Assembly: GCA_015680685.1 (NCBI GenBank)
Contig: MNCI01036277.1
Location: 1-64,000 of the forward strand
DNA length: 64,000 nt
Source: Gnetum montanum
Taxonomy: Eukaryota > Streptophyta > Gnetopsida > Gnetales > Gnetaceae
Reading direction: 5' to 3'
Positions 30,542 to 43,474 of the stretch are shown piece by piece. Below the pieces are notes generated by a model, which made no database searches, was not told the origin of the DNA, and saw nothing but the letters and a program-made list of their open reading frames with translations. Position 1 is the first letter of the stretch, and each line of letters begins with the position of its first letter. Position numbers and translations under genes: made by a program.

Positions 30542-33336
30542 TCATGTGGTTCTTAGTGGTGGCGGCTCCTCCATGGATCTCTTCCCTTTATCTTGTGCTC
30601 CAGGCTTTGGAAATGGATGTCTCTGAAGGAGCGCCTGAAGCTTTTCTTCTTCAGTCCAAGGATCCTGTGCCATCCATGCTGATGTTCCAATGTTTGATGG
30701 AGCCAACACCTTCCATGGACATGACAGTTGTAGGAACATCTGATTGGCCTTGACATACCAAGCTGCAAATAGCTGTCATTCCTCTTCATAGGCTTTGGCT
30801 TTGTCCTTGCGTTCTTGGTAGTCTGTAAGCTGTCAAGCCAAATCTACCATGACATCCTTTTGTTCTTGGAAGCTGGTCTTGACCACCTCTAATTTAGAAT
30901 TTACTACTTCTAATCTTTGCAATGTTTTCTTATGTTCAACAAATTCTGTCTCATATTTAGCATAGATGGTTGCTACCTACTTCTATAATTCTCTCCTTGG
31001 GTGTCTTGTTATCAACATGGCTAAGTTGGCATACTGCAAGTTTGCCAACTCCATGTATTCTGTGAGATCTTGTATATGCAGGTCCCAGCCTTTTAGTTCT
31101 ACTTGGTGGACAAAGGCATAAGTATCCAATATGGCCTACTAATTAGCGTTTTGAGAATTGAGTGTGTTAATATGGGCTTTGGCCATATGGATTTCTTTTT
31201 CAATTACCTGTTTGTACATCCCCACTTTATCCCTGAAATGCTCTAAGTTTCTCATGTCACTTGGCCTCATTCTACCACATGCTTATTTCAATTGCCATCT
31301 TCTAGCGGATCGTGCGTACCTCCTCCATTGAGAGGGTTTTATTCTCTCTGGCCAGGCAATTCATATCCTAGTTAACCCTTATTAATTATTCTTGTAATTG
31401 TTGAACATTTTCCTTGAGAACATTCTTTTGTTTTTCCACTGTGGTCAACCGAAGATTTTTGGTGATGAGGTATTTATTTTCTTCTTGTGAGGCCTTGAGT
31501 GCTTTAGCATGTGCATACGTTTGAGTTTGTGCCTTAGAAGCATCCCAATCAGCCTTCTCTTTTTCCTTCGCCACATTTTTATTTTCTTTCAACAATTCAG
31601 TTATTTGCTCTGTCCAAAAGGATTCTAGCTAGTCTACAGGGATGAATTGGGATGGATTCCGTTGTGTGGCTTACAGGGTGATAAGATTTTCTTGGAGTCT
31701 TTTTAAACTCCTCCTCTACATGTTTGGTCCTAACCTCTATCATATCCAGCTTCTCCTTTGTAGAGATGAGGTCTGATTATGTTGTTGTGACATCTTGAGG
31801 GATGTCAAATAAGGGCATCATCACTTGTCCTATCTATAGTAGCTAATCTAGAACATCCTCATGCTCTGCAAGAGTCATTGAGGGATTGACCAAGGTTTGA
31901 GCATCATGTGCTCTTATAAAATCTGCTGATGGCACAATAGGGACATTAAATGATTTTTTATGTGGTCTATGACCACTTTTGCTGCTCCTGCTGCATCTTG
32001 GTGCTGCATGAGCACTACTGTGGTGCCTTCACTAGTTTCAAGTTGCACTTGAAAGAATACAATGTTTTCAAAGATCTGTTGTGACCAATGTGATTCCTCT
32101 CCTCCTGTTTGGATGGACACCTTAGCTCATGCATGATCAATTGAGACTATGGGTCATATGACATCATCAATGACCCTGAAGAGATTAGCTTCATCATGGC
32201 TTCCCCAACTGATCGATTTAGCGATGGCCCTAAGATAGCTCATTGACAGTCGATAGTCCTACGGCAGTGGTGGCGGTTGGTCTTGCTGGCCTATAGGTTG
32301 TGTGCTGGGCCTCACTTCCTATTGGTGAATGGGCCTTGTGACTGGAAGTGGACTAGGCCATGTAGTTTTAAGTGCAATGGGCCCTACTGTCTGTTCTTGC
32401 TTAGGCTCGAGTATGTCACTAGCACTTTTCCTTAGGGATGGTGGCTTTAGTAATTCAAAAAATGAGGCATTTTGAGCCGTTTTGGGAATGTTATTACTGT
32501 ACCCTAGAATTCTAGCATGGTGACACAACTTCCTGATTAGGTAGGGAAAAGGTAATATGAACTTCCCTGTCTTACATTTTCAAACTACCTTAAAATTTTG
32601 ATGAGACATAGATGGGGTAGGTTGGCATTAACCTTGCCCATAAAGATGGCGCTTCCTCTAGCTGCATAGGTGGAAATTCTATTTAATCTTTTTGTTGGGA
32701 AAATGTGATATGTGCCAATTTTGAAGTAGATCCTCTCTTCAAGTGTGAGCTCTCCATATGCTTTATCCTCCTTTCCATACGTCCTTTATAACCATATTTT
32801 CCACACATCCACATCAGTGTGAGTGGATAGGTGAGCAACCTTGGGCCCTATATTCAGAAGATCCAACACTTTTGAAATGGCCTTAGTAGAGAAATCAATA
32901 GAAACCCCACCCATATCAATGGTGGTGCCTTCTTCCTTATTGTGCCAAAATTGGTACATCTCCCCTAGGTACCAATCATGACTCTCAGAGAGAATAGGAC
33001 ATTGTCCCCTTTAAGTTGGTCTCTGATTGCCTCAAGGGAAAATTTAGTGAAAGATCCAAAATTGAGTTCTACAATCACAGCTACTAATGTGGACCTTTCA
33101 CGAATTGCTTGAACACATTCTGGAGACAATGTGAGATGTTGTCCATGTTTAGGTGCCCTGCTATCTCCACCTTTGGCATGCCACGATTATGTAGTGATAG
33201 GAGGTTCTTGATGAATGATGAATGATTGTGCCTTCTACTCTGTGTGTTCTTTGGGAAGTGCTTGGCCTCTACCTCTCCTTGGTCATTTGGTTGCACCCTG
33301 AGAGGGTCCTCCTTGCTGTGCGCTTTTAGGGCCCAT
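30542..33336 (-). pseudogene. Element G extra ORF (unknown protein between body and 3' LTR)
   Basis: Start MGPKSAQQGGPSQGATK and end EEPPPLRTT-stop are readable with stops and shifts between. Segments: LNFGSFTKFSLEAIRDQL (about 33040), a middle part with IFENIVFFQVQLETSEGTTV then LMQHQD (about 32050), a Lys/Glu/Gln-rich heptad-like stretch likely to be coiled coil at 31386-31595, and a C-terminal SAWMAQDPWTEEEKLQALL. The same segments in the same order occur in element E (45563-47975), which argues that this was a real protein of about 800-900 residues, in the sense orientation of the element. No known domain recognised; it is not gag, protease, RT, RNase H or integrase. Possible structural or envelope-position ORF, but no signal peptide or membrane segment was noticed. 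Confidence 0.75.
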
Positions 33337-35544
33337 CTACAATCACATGGGATTTATTATCAGTAAGGCTATTTACAAAATTAGATTAGTAGCTTACTCC
33401 TTACCCTTAATAGATTTATTTCTTGCTTAGTGTGATTCAAAGGTAGAGATTTTCATGAAAACTTCCCTAAAAGAATTTATATTGGGCCCAATTTGATTAG
33501 GTGGCTCCAAAAAATAATTGTCATGTTCTAGATGAAGAAATAAAATTAATTTGGCAAACATTTTTAGAATTTTAAGGTCACTTAACCTTAATAATATCCT
33601 TTGAGCAACGAAAAATTTTGAAAAAACTACATGCAACTTGAAGTGTACCCTTCCCCCACGACTAAGTTAAACACTTCAGGTTTAAGCAAGTTTGATCAAA
33701 ATGAGAAGCAGAGCGTTAATGAGCAAGTTATTGATGTTGGAATGATAGGTGCGTGGAAGCTAGAAAATTTGTGGAAGAAAATTTCAATAACACCCCTTGC
33801 ATGAACAGTGAAAAATGACGTTAACATGCATTGGGGGGGGGGGGGGGGGGGGGGGTGTGGGGTGTACTTGGCAAAATTGATGAACTTTCAAATTTCCAAG
33901 GTTAGAAATGAAGGATTTAAGGTTAATTTAAAGATATAGAGTAACATTGAAAAGACCTAAAGGCACCAGAAGTGTAATGAAGTGGAATTTTACAATGAAG
34001 TTCATGAATTGGGTAAGGAAAAAGGACATGTAGTGGTGCAAGGAATATTTGAATTAAAGTGATGATAAGGGGAAAGAATAGTTTTAGCAATGCAATACTT
34101 GGAGGGTGTAAGATGATGTGTAAAGAGTGTAAATTACAAAAGTTACGCAAGTGGGTTCTCCCCAAAGTAGGTTCCTACCTATCATGCCCTGACATAACCA
34201 CACTTGAAAATGTATGGAGGCACTAAAAGGATGAAATGCAATCCACACCACTTCCACAAAACACACACATGTAGATACCACCATGATGAGGTATGAGTTA
34301 TATGCCACACAAAACACAAGTTAGAAATACATAGAAAGTAAGGTGAAATGAATCGTAGAAGGGATTACAGAGATCGGGGCGTGAGGTAACTGTCCCTGGG
34401 CATAATGAATCCTAAGTGTAGGGCATGATTAATGTGTTATTAGCCTGTTGGTCCAAAATCAATACCAAGTCCATTCCTCCAATCAGTGACATTGCATTAT
34501 TTCATCCAATGATGGGCAACCATAAGAGCACCATGATAGCAAGGTGTATGATCACTTGGCATTTTGTCTAAGGGAGGAGTGATTTGAAATTTCTTTGCAG
34601 CACGTTCATCTTTGGTCGTTTTTTTATGTTTTCTTTTATTTTCTTCTTTTCTTCTTCTAGCCACTTTGGCACTTTTTCCTTTCCAATAGTGAACCGGAGA
34701 AGCCACCAACCTTCAGGCATGGGTGCATGTCTTTCTAGTGGGATCCCTAGAACAACATTGAGTTTCTTTATTGAGTGCCTTTATTACTCTTACTCCCATT
34801 TTTCATTATATCTACAAGGATCTTAATACAACCAAGTTGCATGATAGAACCTACATATGTCACCAAAAAGAATCCATAAGTTCCCTTGATGTCACACCTT
34901 GACCATGCTCTTTGAGTCCATCATTTTTTGCTCTAGGCATAATGAGCACAAAATTACTATAAGTTTTAGTAATGACAAGAATATCATCGTACCTAGAGTA
35001 GAACTTCTTATTAATAGAATGGGTGGGTGGATGTTGTGGGCTCACTGTTCAAATAATTAGTCACTTGAGACTTGATAGCATAGAACAACACCTCAACTGA
35101 CAAGTCACATGAGTATTTTATTCACCGATGAGATTACCCTCAAAAAGATAAAACAAAAATTTGAAAATGAAGAACTGGAAAACAAAAAATTGTAAAATCA
35201 AAGAAAAGGAAAAACATTTACTAATTCTACTTGTTGGAATAGAGGATATCCCACATAACTAATCCTTTGAATATGGCTAGAATTAATAAATGGAAAATTT
35301 GGATCCAGGCATGTTGGAAATATTAGGGTTCAGCTATATCCAAACCATGGGGTGTTTTTTAATGTGGTGGTTGGAATGTACCCAAATTGGGATTCACACA
35401 CTTGATTAAAGTTGGCATAGTGGGGCAAATTATAAGATGTGTTCATGTGATAAGGAGTTGACCCACTATGGCACCCTTGACTGTAAATGGTATGCAAGGA
35501 TCAATATGTTTCCCTATGTGATTATATTTATTAGGTTGCATTGT
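33337..35544 (-). other. Element G spacer between gag and the extra ORF
   Basis: Non-coding. Parts match the E spacer (43.5-45.5 kb) and the A spacer. Holds the poly-G run at 33833-33855. Short open frames on both strands here look like chance. Confidence 0.6.
33833..33855 (+). repeat. Run of 23 G
   Basis: Uninterrupted homopolymer of G on the plus strand followed by tgtggggtgt. It can form G-quadruplex structures in principle; its length may not be accurate in the assembly. Confidence 0.9.
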
Positions 35545-37557
35545 TGTTAGAGTGTTGATTGGTGGCCTTGATAAGGTAATAGGAGGTGTTGAGTTCAAGA
35601 AAGAAGATGCATCATAGCGCTGGACTTATGTTGATTTGGTGGATGCAGTGGTTTCAGAATCGTGTTGTCTCTTTCTAATGTCATGCGTAAAGAAAGGATG
35701 CTTTTGGCATTGTGGAGGACCTCAATTGTTGTTGATAGTAGTAGCACAAGTAATGTTCGTGGGTTGGTGCTATGGTGGAAAACCTTATGGCACAACTGGT
35801 GGTGATGTAGAAGGAGGTGAAGGATGAGAATATTGAGGTTGAGGAGAAGTGTAAGGCACATGAAGTGGTGATCTTGTTGGAGAGGACACGGGTGGATAGT
35901 ACTTAGGAGAATGATAATGATGAGGTGAAGTAGAGGATGTTGAAATAGGGTGTTGAACATAATAAACATTTGGTGTCAGGACATATGAAGGGTATGGTCT
36001 GTTTGGCAGTGGCCTCCCCCATGACTAGGGCTTTTACCATTGTGGTTGAACCCAATATTGTTGTATGAAATCTAGATGTAGCATTCTCCCCAATGCTCAT
36101 GTAAATGTGACAAGATGAGACATTGGCCCTTGGGGTGATTATATAGGTAAACATTACATTGATACGTATGATTGGTAGATGAGCTCCTATTCTTATTGTC
36201 TTCAACTATTCATTCTAATTGTTGCATGGTGTCCTATCCTGTTTCTTGATTTGGCATAGTTCCACCTCTAATAATGTTGGCATATTCTCTGGATTTTTCA
36301 TGTACCCATTTCATCATCTTATTGATCCTTGCCTTAATTTCATCTAGTGATTGTAGTATTGGCAAAGATGATTCCACCTCCTTGAGATGAGTTGATTTCT
36401 CCTCTTCATGATCATGGACCTTTGCTATTTTGAGATTTTGGTCTTGTTGAAATCATTCAAGATTCTCCCATTTAGCTATTTCTTATTCTTCTTTTGCTAC
36501 CAGCTTAATAAGCTCTTGGAATTGATGGTTTTGTAGCTCATATAGTTGCCCCAAGGCATACATCCCTAGGGTCTCCCTTGTTTCATTATGAAGCCCATCC
36601 ATGATGTGATACATTAGCCTTTCCTCGGAGAATCCATGGCCTTTGCAATTGTTTAACAATGAATAATATCTTTCCAAGGCCATGTCCAAGGGTTCATGTT
36701 ACCCTTGCTTCCACTCTTGGATTTGTCTCCTCAAGGCTAACACTCTTGCATAGGTTTGATATCTTTCATTGAAGAGTTCTATCATTGTTGATAAATGTCA
36801 AATTGATTTTGGTTTTAAAGATCTATACCATAATTTTTCTTGGCCAACGAGTGTCATAGGAAAGAGCTTAAGTCTTTGCCATCCATTATCAATGTTATTC
36901 CATGTTCCATGCACAGGCATCATAGAAGGCTTGTAAATGATGTTGTAGATATAAATCATAGCCTCCTAAAAACTTGGAAAAGTTATTTAAGTCAATCCTA
37001 GGTAGACAACTTTCCTTGCGATGCCTGCGGGATATTTGAATAGCCTCTTGTATATGCATTAGGCTCTTAGTGGCTAGCAGGGGTTTTTCGTCACTAGGTA
37101 GGTTATGAATTTATGAGTTGTGACGATGATGTCTTCATTCATGTTGGTGTTCCTAACTTTGCCCATAGGCTCAATTTTTATTTCTACACTAACTCCTTGA
37201 AAGATGGTCATCTAGATCATGACCTAATGTTGAAGGAGTAGAGGAAGAGAAAGTACTATAAGACTTGTCATGAATTTTGTAAGTCTTCCAATCATCCCTA
37301 GATAAATTCTTGTTAACTACTGAGAAGGTCCTAGGCCTTAGAGCCTCCCTAGTTCTATGGGATGTCCCATCCTCACTAGAGGTATTAGAGTTGAATGACA
37401 AGAGTCCTTGAGTACCGTTGGAGTGTTCATGAACATAGGATACCCATGCATAAGATTGAGTACTCCAAACTTCATCTTCATTATCATATATTTCATTGGT
37501 TCTCCAATGAATTACCTCACTATTTGTTGCATTATCATAGTCTTGTGAGAGAGACAT
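35545..37557 (-). pseudogene. Element G gag relic
   Basis: Starts MSLSQDYDNATNSEVIHWRT, matching element A. The capsid part reads MDMALERYYSLLNNCKGHGF, SEERLMYHIMDGLHNETRET, LGMYALGQLYELQNHQFQEL (36483-36689). A knuckle remnant with HPKGQCP-like residues lies at about 36120, and a Pro/Ser/His/Tyr-rich tail runs to about 35545, where the ACTCTAACAACAATGC end matches the last sequenced gag bases of A. Several stops and shifts. Similarity fades into the spacer with no protease. Confidence 0.8.
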
Positions 37558-37671
37558 TGTTGTGAATTGTCTGTGACTTATTTGTAATTACTTTATTTCT
37601 AAAAGATATATCCTCAAGGCTTTCATTACAGCCATCTTGAATGATATAACTAATCTAAATAACTAGCACCA

Positions 37672-37689
37672 TCCCCGATAACGGTGCCA
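37672..37689 (-). other. Element G primer binding site
   Basis: Minus strand TGGCACCGTTATCGGGGA, one base from the 5' LTR; the closest to the tRNA-Asp site TGGCGCCGTTGCCGGGGA of all five elements, with transitions at three positions. Confidence 0.75.
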
Positions 37690-37690
37690 A

Positions 37691-38538
37691 TGATGAGTGG
37701 TAAGATACCCCTACACTCAACCATACAAATATGAGTGTATACGCACAATCTAGTCGAACTTTGTAGATGGACTAGTTATGGTATCTAGGTAGTTATACAT
37801 TGATCACAGTTCATTGCCTTTCCACCTGGACTAGTATTTGCTTTGTCACATTTGGTTTAGTCCAGAGTGAGATGAACGATGGGATCCTAACTAATGCTAC
37901 TCCTATAGATGATGGAAAATAATCTTGAATTAAGCTAATAGGTAATAAAAAATGAAATCTAAACTAGCCTAAGTATGATGAGCATCTGTCCTTAATCATC
38001 CATGCACATCTTAGACCTTGTGTACTACTTCTGGGATTACCAAGTGCACATTACTTGAGCACTCCTAGATACGCTACTGGGTTACCAAGTAGTTACACTT
38101 AAATATTCATGATTAAGGCGTACTCATTCTGCATTTAACAATAGGAAAAGTAAATGATGATAAAGAAATATTAACAATAATTAACAATGGAAGTAATTAA
38201 AGTCTAAGTGAATGTTGAAATGATGGAGTAATCTTGATCTTTATTACCGATCATGTACGTGTCCAAGTACGTCACACTTGAATATAGGTTCTGTACAATT
38301 ACAATCATCACACTGTGGGCATGCACTAGGGAAAGAATGAAAACTAAATAAAGAATGACAAAAAGACTCCATCCTAAGAATTCAACAAAAACTCCCTTTC
38401 CTATGTAGCTAAATGTTATATTTATAGGCCTACACAGGAATCATGATATTATGTATTTGATATTGTTATCCAAGCTGTGATATTGCGTACTTGATATTGA
38501 GGATCCGATATTAGGACCTGACAAACGACGATTCATCA
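37691..38538 (-). repeat. Element G 5' LTR
   Basis: 848 bp; minus strand TGATGAATCGTCG to TACCACTCATCA. Highly similar to 29494-30357 over its length by eye, with small indels, so G is a relatively young insertion compared with A. Confidence 0.9.
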
Positions 38539-39800
38539 GTTGGCAACAAGGAATACATGAACCCTTGGAGGTAGCCATTGGCCAATATTATTCTCTTTTG
38601 CATAGATGTCATAGCCATGGTTATTCTCAAATGAAGTAGCTTCACCATATCATAGATGGACTCCAATTAGAAATGAGGAGAACCCTTGGGATCTATCCCT
38701 AAGGGATATTGTTAGAACTTAGAATCCATTAGATTCGAAGGCTCATTAAACAGGTTGAAAAAGAAGAAGGAGAACTTAGAAAGAGGAAAAGTGTTGAGGA
38801 TTACAATTAAGATCCTTCCATTAGAAAAAGAGAAGTCTAGTTCATTAACAACAAGGAGGAGGAACCACTTAATAAAGTGGTGTAGTGAAAATTGTTACTG
38901 ATCTAGAAATATATCTTCAAAATTTCAACTAAGATAGATAAAATGTGGAATTGTTTGGATGCAAAGTTTTAAAAAACTTTGAAAATTGCAAAGGAATCCA
39001 AGGAGCAAAGTAGTGATCATGATTGTAGGAGAAGGAAGGAATCTAAACATGCCCACCAAAGGGGTAAGGGCAAGGCTGCTACAGTTGAAGAGGTTGTGGA
39101 GTCTAAATTAGCTGATGATGGTGGGTGTGATATCTGACAATATGAAAATCCTAAGGGATGTTGCCCTATTGTGTCATACTTGTAAGAGTCTAGGGTGTAT
39201 AATATGAATCCTAGGTTGGTAAGAAGGCAAGCACCTAGAAGACATAACGAAATCCTAGGCAGTTCCATCAACAACAAGTTTATTATCCAAGTGGAGCTCC
39301 ACGACAACCATATGAGTAGTATCATCAGTGGTAACACCCATAGTTGTGGGGGATGCCACCACCAAGGTAGAAATACCCTTATAAGTAGCTAGATCTATAT
39401 GGGCACTATGTTCAAAAACCCATGTCTTCATGTGACTCTTCCAGTTATGCTTGTTTTTAGCATCGCTACTACCCTTTGGAGTACTATAGAACTCATTCTC
39501 CATCTCCCAAAGGAGAATCCCCATATCCTTATCATCCTTATCATTCTTCTACTTATGTCCCTCCACCTTCAACCCAATTACCACATGCTCCTTTCATGTA
39601 GGAAAAAATTCCAGCCTAGTCACAATAAAGTAATGCTACTAGGGTTGTTAACTTACAATCGACTCCTCAATTGAGTGGTTTAGAACCCAGACCTAGAAAA
39701 AGACCATATCTTTTAACCAATAGCCTTACAAAGCCCTCATAGACTCATGCAATTGAGAATCCTACTTTTTCCTCATCCTCTACATCCAATCCACTCAAGT
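38539..39800 (+). pseudogene. Element E gag, 3' part
   Basis: Continues the split capsid domain (HEPLEVAIGQYYSLLHRCHS, then RRTLGIYP), a Lys/Glu-rich stretch, and a knuckle remnant GGCDI-QYENPKGCCP at about 39118-39160 equivalent to GCGIC...HPKGC in element C. The tail RVYNMNPRLVRRQAPRR matches RMYTLNPRLNKRKTPRR of C, followed by Pro/Tyr/Gln-rich low-complexity sequence. Confidence 0.75.
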
Positions 39801-40330
39801 CCCCTTTAAACCAAACATCTCCCAAAGTGCATACGATCATGCTAACTAATGTTGTAATTGATTAGATCAAAGCTAGTTACCTTCCCAGGAAACTATCTGA
39901 TCCTAGAAGTCCCCTCATTTACTTTCAAATCACTAGAACTGAGCCTTGCAAAGCTCTTCTAGATTTAGGTTCTAATGTCAATTTAATTTCTCATGAGATG
40001 TACAAAGCCTAGAACTTGCCTAATCTTAAGAAGAGCAACACATGTTTAGAATTGGTAGATTAGTCCATCATATCTCCTTGGGACTAGTGGAGGATATTGT
40101 GACCACTATTTGTGGGTAGTCCTATCCTATTGATTTCTTGGCAATTTGTGTTGACAATTACAAGGGGGACTTCCAAGTCATTATGAGAAGGGCTTTGGTA
40201 AGTATCATTAATGTATGGTTAGGAATTAGAGGCCTTTACTTAGAGATTTTCAAGGAAAATACATTTGGAAATATTGAGAAGAATAGAGTTCCATGCAACT
40301 ATGAGTAGAAATTATGGTCTATTAAAAGCA
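39801..40330 (+). pseudogene. Element E protease
   Basis: Retropepsin-like region: LSDPRSPLIYFQITRTEPCK then ALLDLGSNVNLISHEMYKA. The active-site triplet, normally D-T/S-G, reads D-L-G here. Downstream frames break repeatedly; the equivalent of FPIIMGRAWLG of element C is only visible as scattered residues. Confidence 0.75.
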
Positions 40331-41640
40331 CATCAATCAAAGCATGTAGATAGTATGCAAATGAGTTTGAAATTCAAAGGTGCCTATATGTAGTAGCCAT
40401 AAAATAGGAGGTCACCCAGTGATTAATAGTTAATCTTGAAAGTAACATGCTTTGCAAGGAACCAACTGAGAACTTAACATGTGCCTATGTTGAAAGCATG
40501 GATGAACTGGAGTAAGTTCATCACCAACTCTCCGATGGTGAAGCTAATAATACTTATTGAGAAGAGTTGGAAATCCTTGAAAATTTCAAATAGGAGTTGC
40601 TAGAGTTGAAAACTCTACCTGCCAACATGGAGTATGCATTTATGTAAAATGGCAAGTTGGTCATAGTTAATGCTAATCTTGCTTCTGAGCAAAAAAAGAT
40701 GTTGTTGAATGTGGTTAACAAATGGCCAATAACATTTACTTGGTCATATCATGAACTCATAGGAATTGATCCTAAGATATGCTAGCATTACATCTATACT
40801 GATACTTCCATCAAGTCAAAGAGGTAGTTGTAGTGGTGGCTAAATCCCAAATTGAAGTAAATCATCAAAGAGAAAATTGAACAACTCCTCAAGGTGGGGT
40901 TCATTTATCCAATTTCGAATAGCAAGTGGGTTAGTTCACTTGTAATTATGTTAAGAAAGGGTGGCAAGTGGAGGGTGTGTCTTGAATTCAGGCTATTGAA
41001 TGTGGCAACCTACAAAGATCATTTTCCATTGCCACTTGTTGACTAAGTGTTAGATCCTATTTCTAGGCATTAATTCTATAGCTTTCTAGATGGTTATAAT
41101 GGTTAGAACCAAATTAAAATTTCATTGGAAGATCAAGCCAAACTTACAATCACAAGTTCCTGGGAAACTTTTGCATATTTAAAGATGCCATTTAGTTTAT
41201 GTAATGCCCCTGCAACATTTTAACGCCTTGTCCTAGGCATTTTTCAATAGTAGATTGGTAGTGGGGTGGAAGTCTTCATGGATGACTTCTCTAGTTATGA
41301 TGCTACATTTGAGTAAGCCTTAGATCACCTTGAGCAAGTGCTTAAATATGAGTGAAGATCAATCTTTGAGTCAATTAGCAAAAGAGCCATCTCATGGTCC
41401 AAAAGGGCATTGTTCTAGGGCATAGAATTTCTTTAGTAGGGATTGAGGTAAACCTTAAAATGATTAGGGTCATCCAAGGAATAACCTATTAACTAGAAAC
41501 CATTAAAAATGTCTAGTAATTCCTTGGACACTCTAGCTATTATCGGTGATTCATAGAGAATTTCTCTAAGATCACAAAACCATTGGTTGAGCTTACAAAG
41601 AAAGATGCTTTATTCATATGAACTAAGGAATGTGAAAAGG
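40331..41640 (+). pseudogene. Element E reverse transcriptase
   Basis: A linker (40330-40850) precedes the RT: IEQLLKVGFIYPISNSKWVS, GGKWRVCLEFRLLNVATYKD, HFPLPLVD, YSFLDGYNG, KMPFSLCNAPATF and the catalytic EVFMDDFSSYD with both Asp retained (about 41268-41300). Several TAG stops stand where relatives have Gln or Trp. After the active site the sequence loses frame. Confidence 0.8.
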
Positions 41641-42200
41641 CATTCTAGTAAATCAAGAAGAAGTTTGTAGAAACTCCAATTCTATGAGCACCTAATTGGT
41701 CTCATCTATTTCACATCATAATGGATAGATAAAACTATGCCTTGAGAGTAGTGCTGACACAATTGGATGATCAGAAACATCCTTATTACATCCACTATGC
41801 AAGTCAAAGCATTGTGAGTATAGAGCTCAACTACACCACAATAGAGAAAGAGCTGATGTGGTGGTGTATGCCTTGGAGAAGTTCAAGCACTGTGTGCTTG
41901 GATACAAGGTCTTTGTGCACACTAACCATAGTGCCATTTGCTTCCTCATCAACAAGTCGATGGTGAGCCCACATGTCATACGGTGGCTGGTGATCTTATA
42001 GGAGTTCAATCTTACAATGGTAGATCAAAAGGGAATTGAGAATGTGGTCATTGATCACTTGTCTCAGTTACAATGGGACAACAAAGAGGAGGAGATCCTA
42101 CTCTCTGATCAATTTCCTAATGAACTCCTTTTGGCTGATGTAATAAATGAACAAGTGCCCACTGAACCTACATGATATGATGGCATCCTCACTTATTTTC
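41641..42200 (+). pseudogene. Element E RNase H
   Basis: FHIIMDR-NYALRVVLTQLDD, YASQSIVSIELNYTTIEKEL with the catalytic Glu, then in a shifted frame ALEKFKHCVLGYKVFVHTNH. The TDH motif is TNH (Asp to Asn), removing a metal ligand. It ends with ENVVIDHLSQLQWDNKEEE, the usual VADxLSR tail. Confidence 0.75.
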
Positions 42201-43474
42201 TCACTTAAGAGATGCCACAAGAGTTAGACCATAGGAAGAAATAATAGTTTCTTCCTCAGGCAAAATGCTTCAAGAAGATTAATGGACACCTTTATAAGGC
42301 ATGCACCAATGGTCTAGTTTGTTAGTACATTCTTGATGTTGATCAGCTACATGTTCTTTGAGACTCTCATGAGGATTCTTATGGGTGCCACTATGCAGGG
42401 AGATGCATGGTCATTTAGATCTTGATAGTAGGGTATTATTGGCCAACAATTTTCAAGGATACCCACCAATTTGTTTGCTCTTTTGAATGTTATCAACGAG
42501 ATGGTGGGATGATCGCTTGAATGGAGGGGCCTTAACAATGAATCCAAACACTGGAACCCTTCAATATTTGGGGCATTAACTTCATGGATCCCATCATACC
42601 CATGTCAAATGGAAAGACATACATAATAGTCACTGTTAACTATTGTACAAAATGAGCTGAAGCAGTAGTCGTCATCAACTATACAACTTTAATTATTGAT
42701 CAATTTATACAAAAAAATGTTGTAAATAGGTTTGGGCTTCCACATGCACTGATTTTTGACAATGGTACTCATTTTACAGATGCTACTTTTCACAAGTTCA
42801 TGCAACACTTGGGGGTTGAACATAAATTAACAACACCTTACCATCCTCAAGTCAATGGTCAAATAGAGGTTACCAATAGGAAGATCACAAAGATCTTAAC
42901 CAAAACAATAAGCAAATATAGAAGAGACTAGAGCACAAAAGTTAACGATGCCCTTTGGGCCTACCACTCCAAATGAAAATACCTTATAGGCTAATCTCCC
43001 TATGAGTTGGAGTATGGAAAATTACCAACTCTTTTGATTCAATCCAAGCTACGTACACTTTTAATAGCCTATGACCTAGGTATTAACCTTAGTCTATCAC
43101 AAAAAGAAAGATTGATCAATCTTAATGTACTGGATGAGAATAGATTGGTGGACCTATCATTAAATGAAGTGCATAAGGCATTTAATAAAAAATGCCATGA
43201 CCTTAAAATAAGAAAAGTCAAATTTCCACTTGGAGACAAGGTTCTTTACTAGAACCCCACACATGTCCCTCAAAAGACTAAGTTCTAAATGTTGTGGGAA
43301 GGGTCTTACATCATTTATGAAACCTTTTCTTCTTGGGCCATGTTAATTTACAAACCTAAGAGCCCAAATAAGAAGCAACTGGTCAACATGCAACAACTCA
43401 CACCTTTACATGAGCCCAAGCAAGCCAGTGTAAGCAACACCTCATTGAATGAACAACCATACTTAATTTTTTGA
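42201..43474 (+). pseudogene. Element E integrase
   Basis: Zinc-binding region DSHEDSYGCHYAGR...CSFECYQRDGG (about 42362-42505), then the rve core: LEPFNIWGINFMDPI where the first catalytic Asp is Asn, HALIFDNGTHFTDATF with the second Asp, and YHPQVNGQIEVTNRKI with the Glu. The C-terminal domain follows: SPYELEYGKLPTLL, KVKFPLGDKVLY and LWEGSYIIYETF, ending LNEQPYLIF at 43472. No chromodomain recognised. Confidence 0.8.

Larger units (their letters stand above)
29494..38538 (-). mobile_element. Element G: gag plus extra ORF, no pol, inserted in gag of E
   Basis: Perfect target duplication GTTGG at 29489-29493 and 38539-38543. In its own (minus) direction: 5' LTR 38538-37691, PBS, gag from 37557, spacer, extra ORF 33336-30542, PPT, 3' LTR 30357-29494. 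There is no protease, RT, RNase H or integrase relic between gag and the spacer, and no gap in the sequence, so G is non-autonomous by structure. Gag matches element A; the extra ORF matches element E. Confidence 0.92.

Noticed and set aside
30544-30753. Plus-strand frame at the end of the element G extra ORF
   Set aside because: Shadow of the minus-strand coding sequence, whose DPWTEEEK segment has a homologue in element E.
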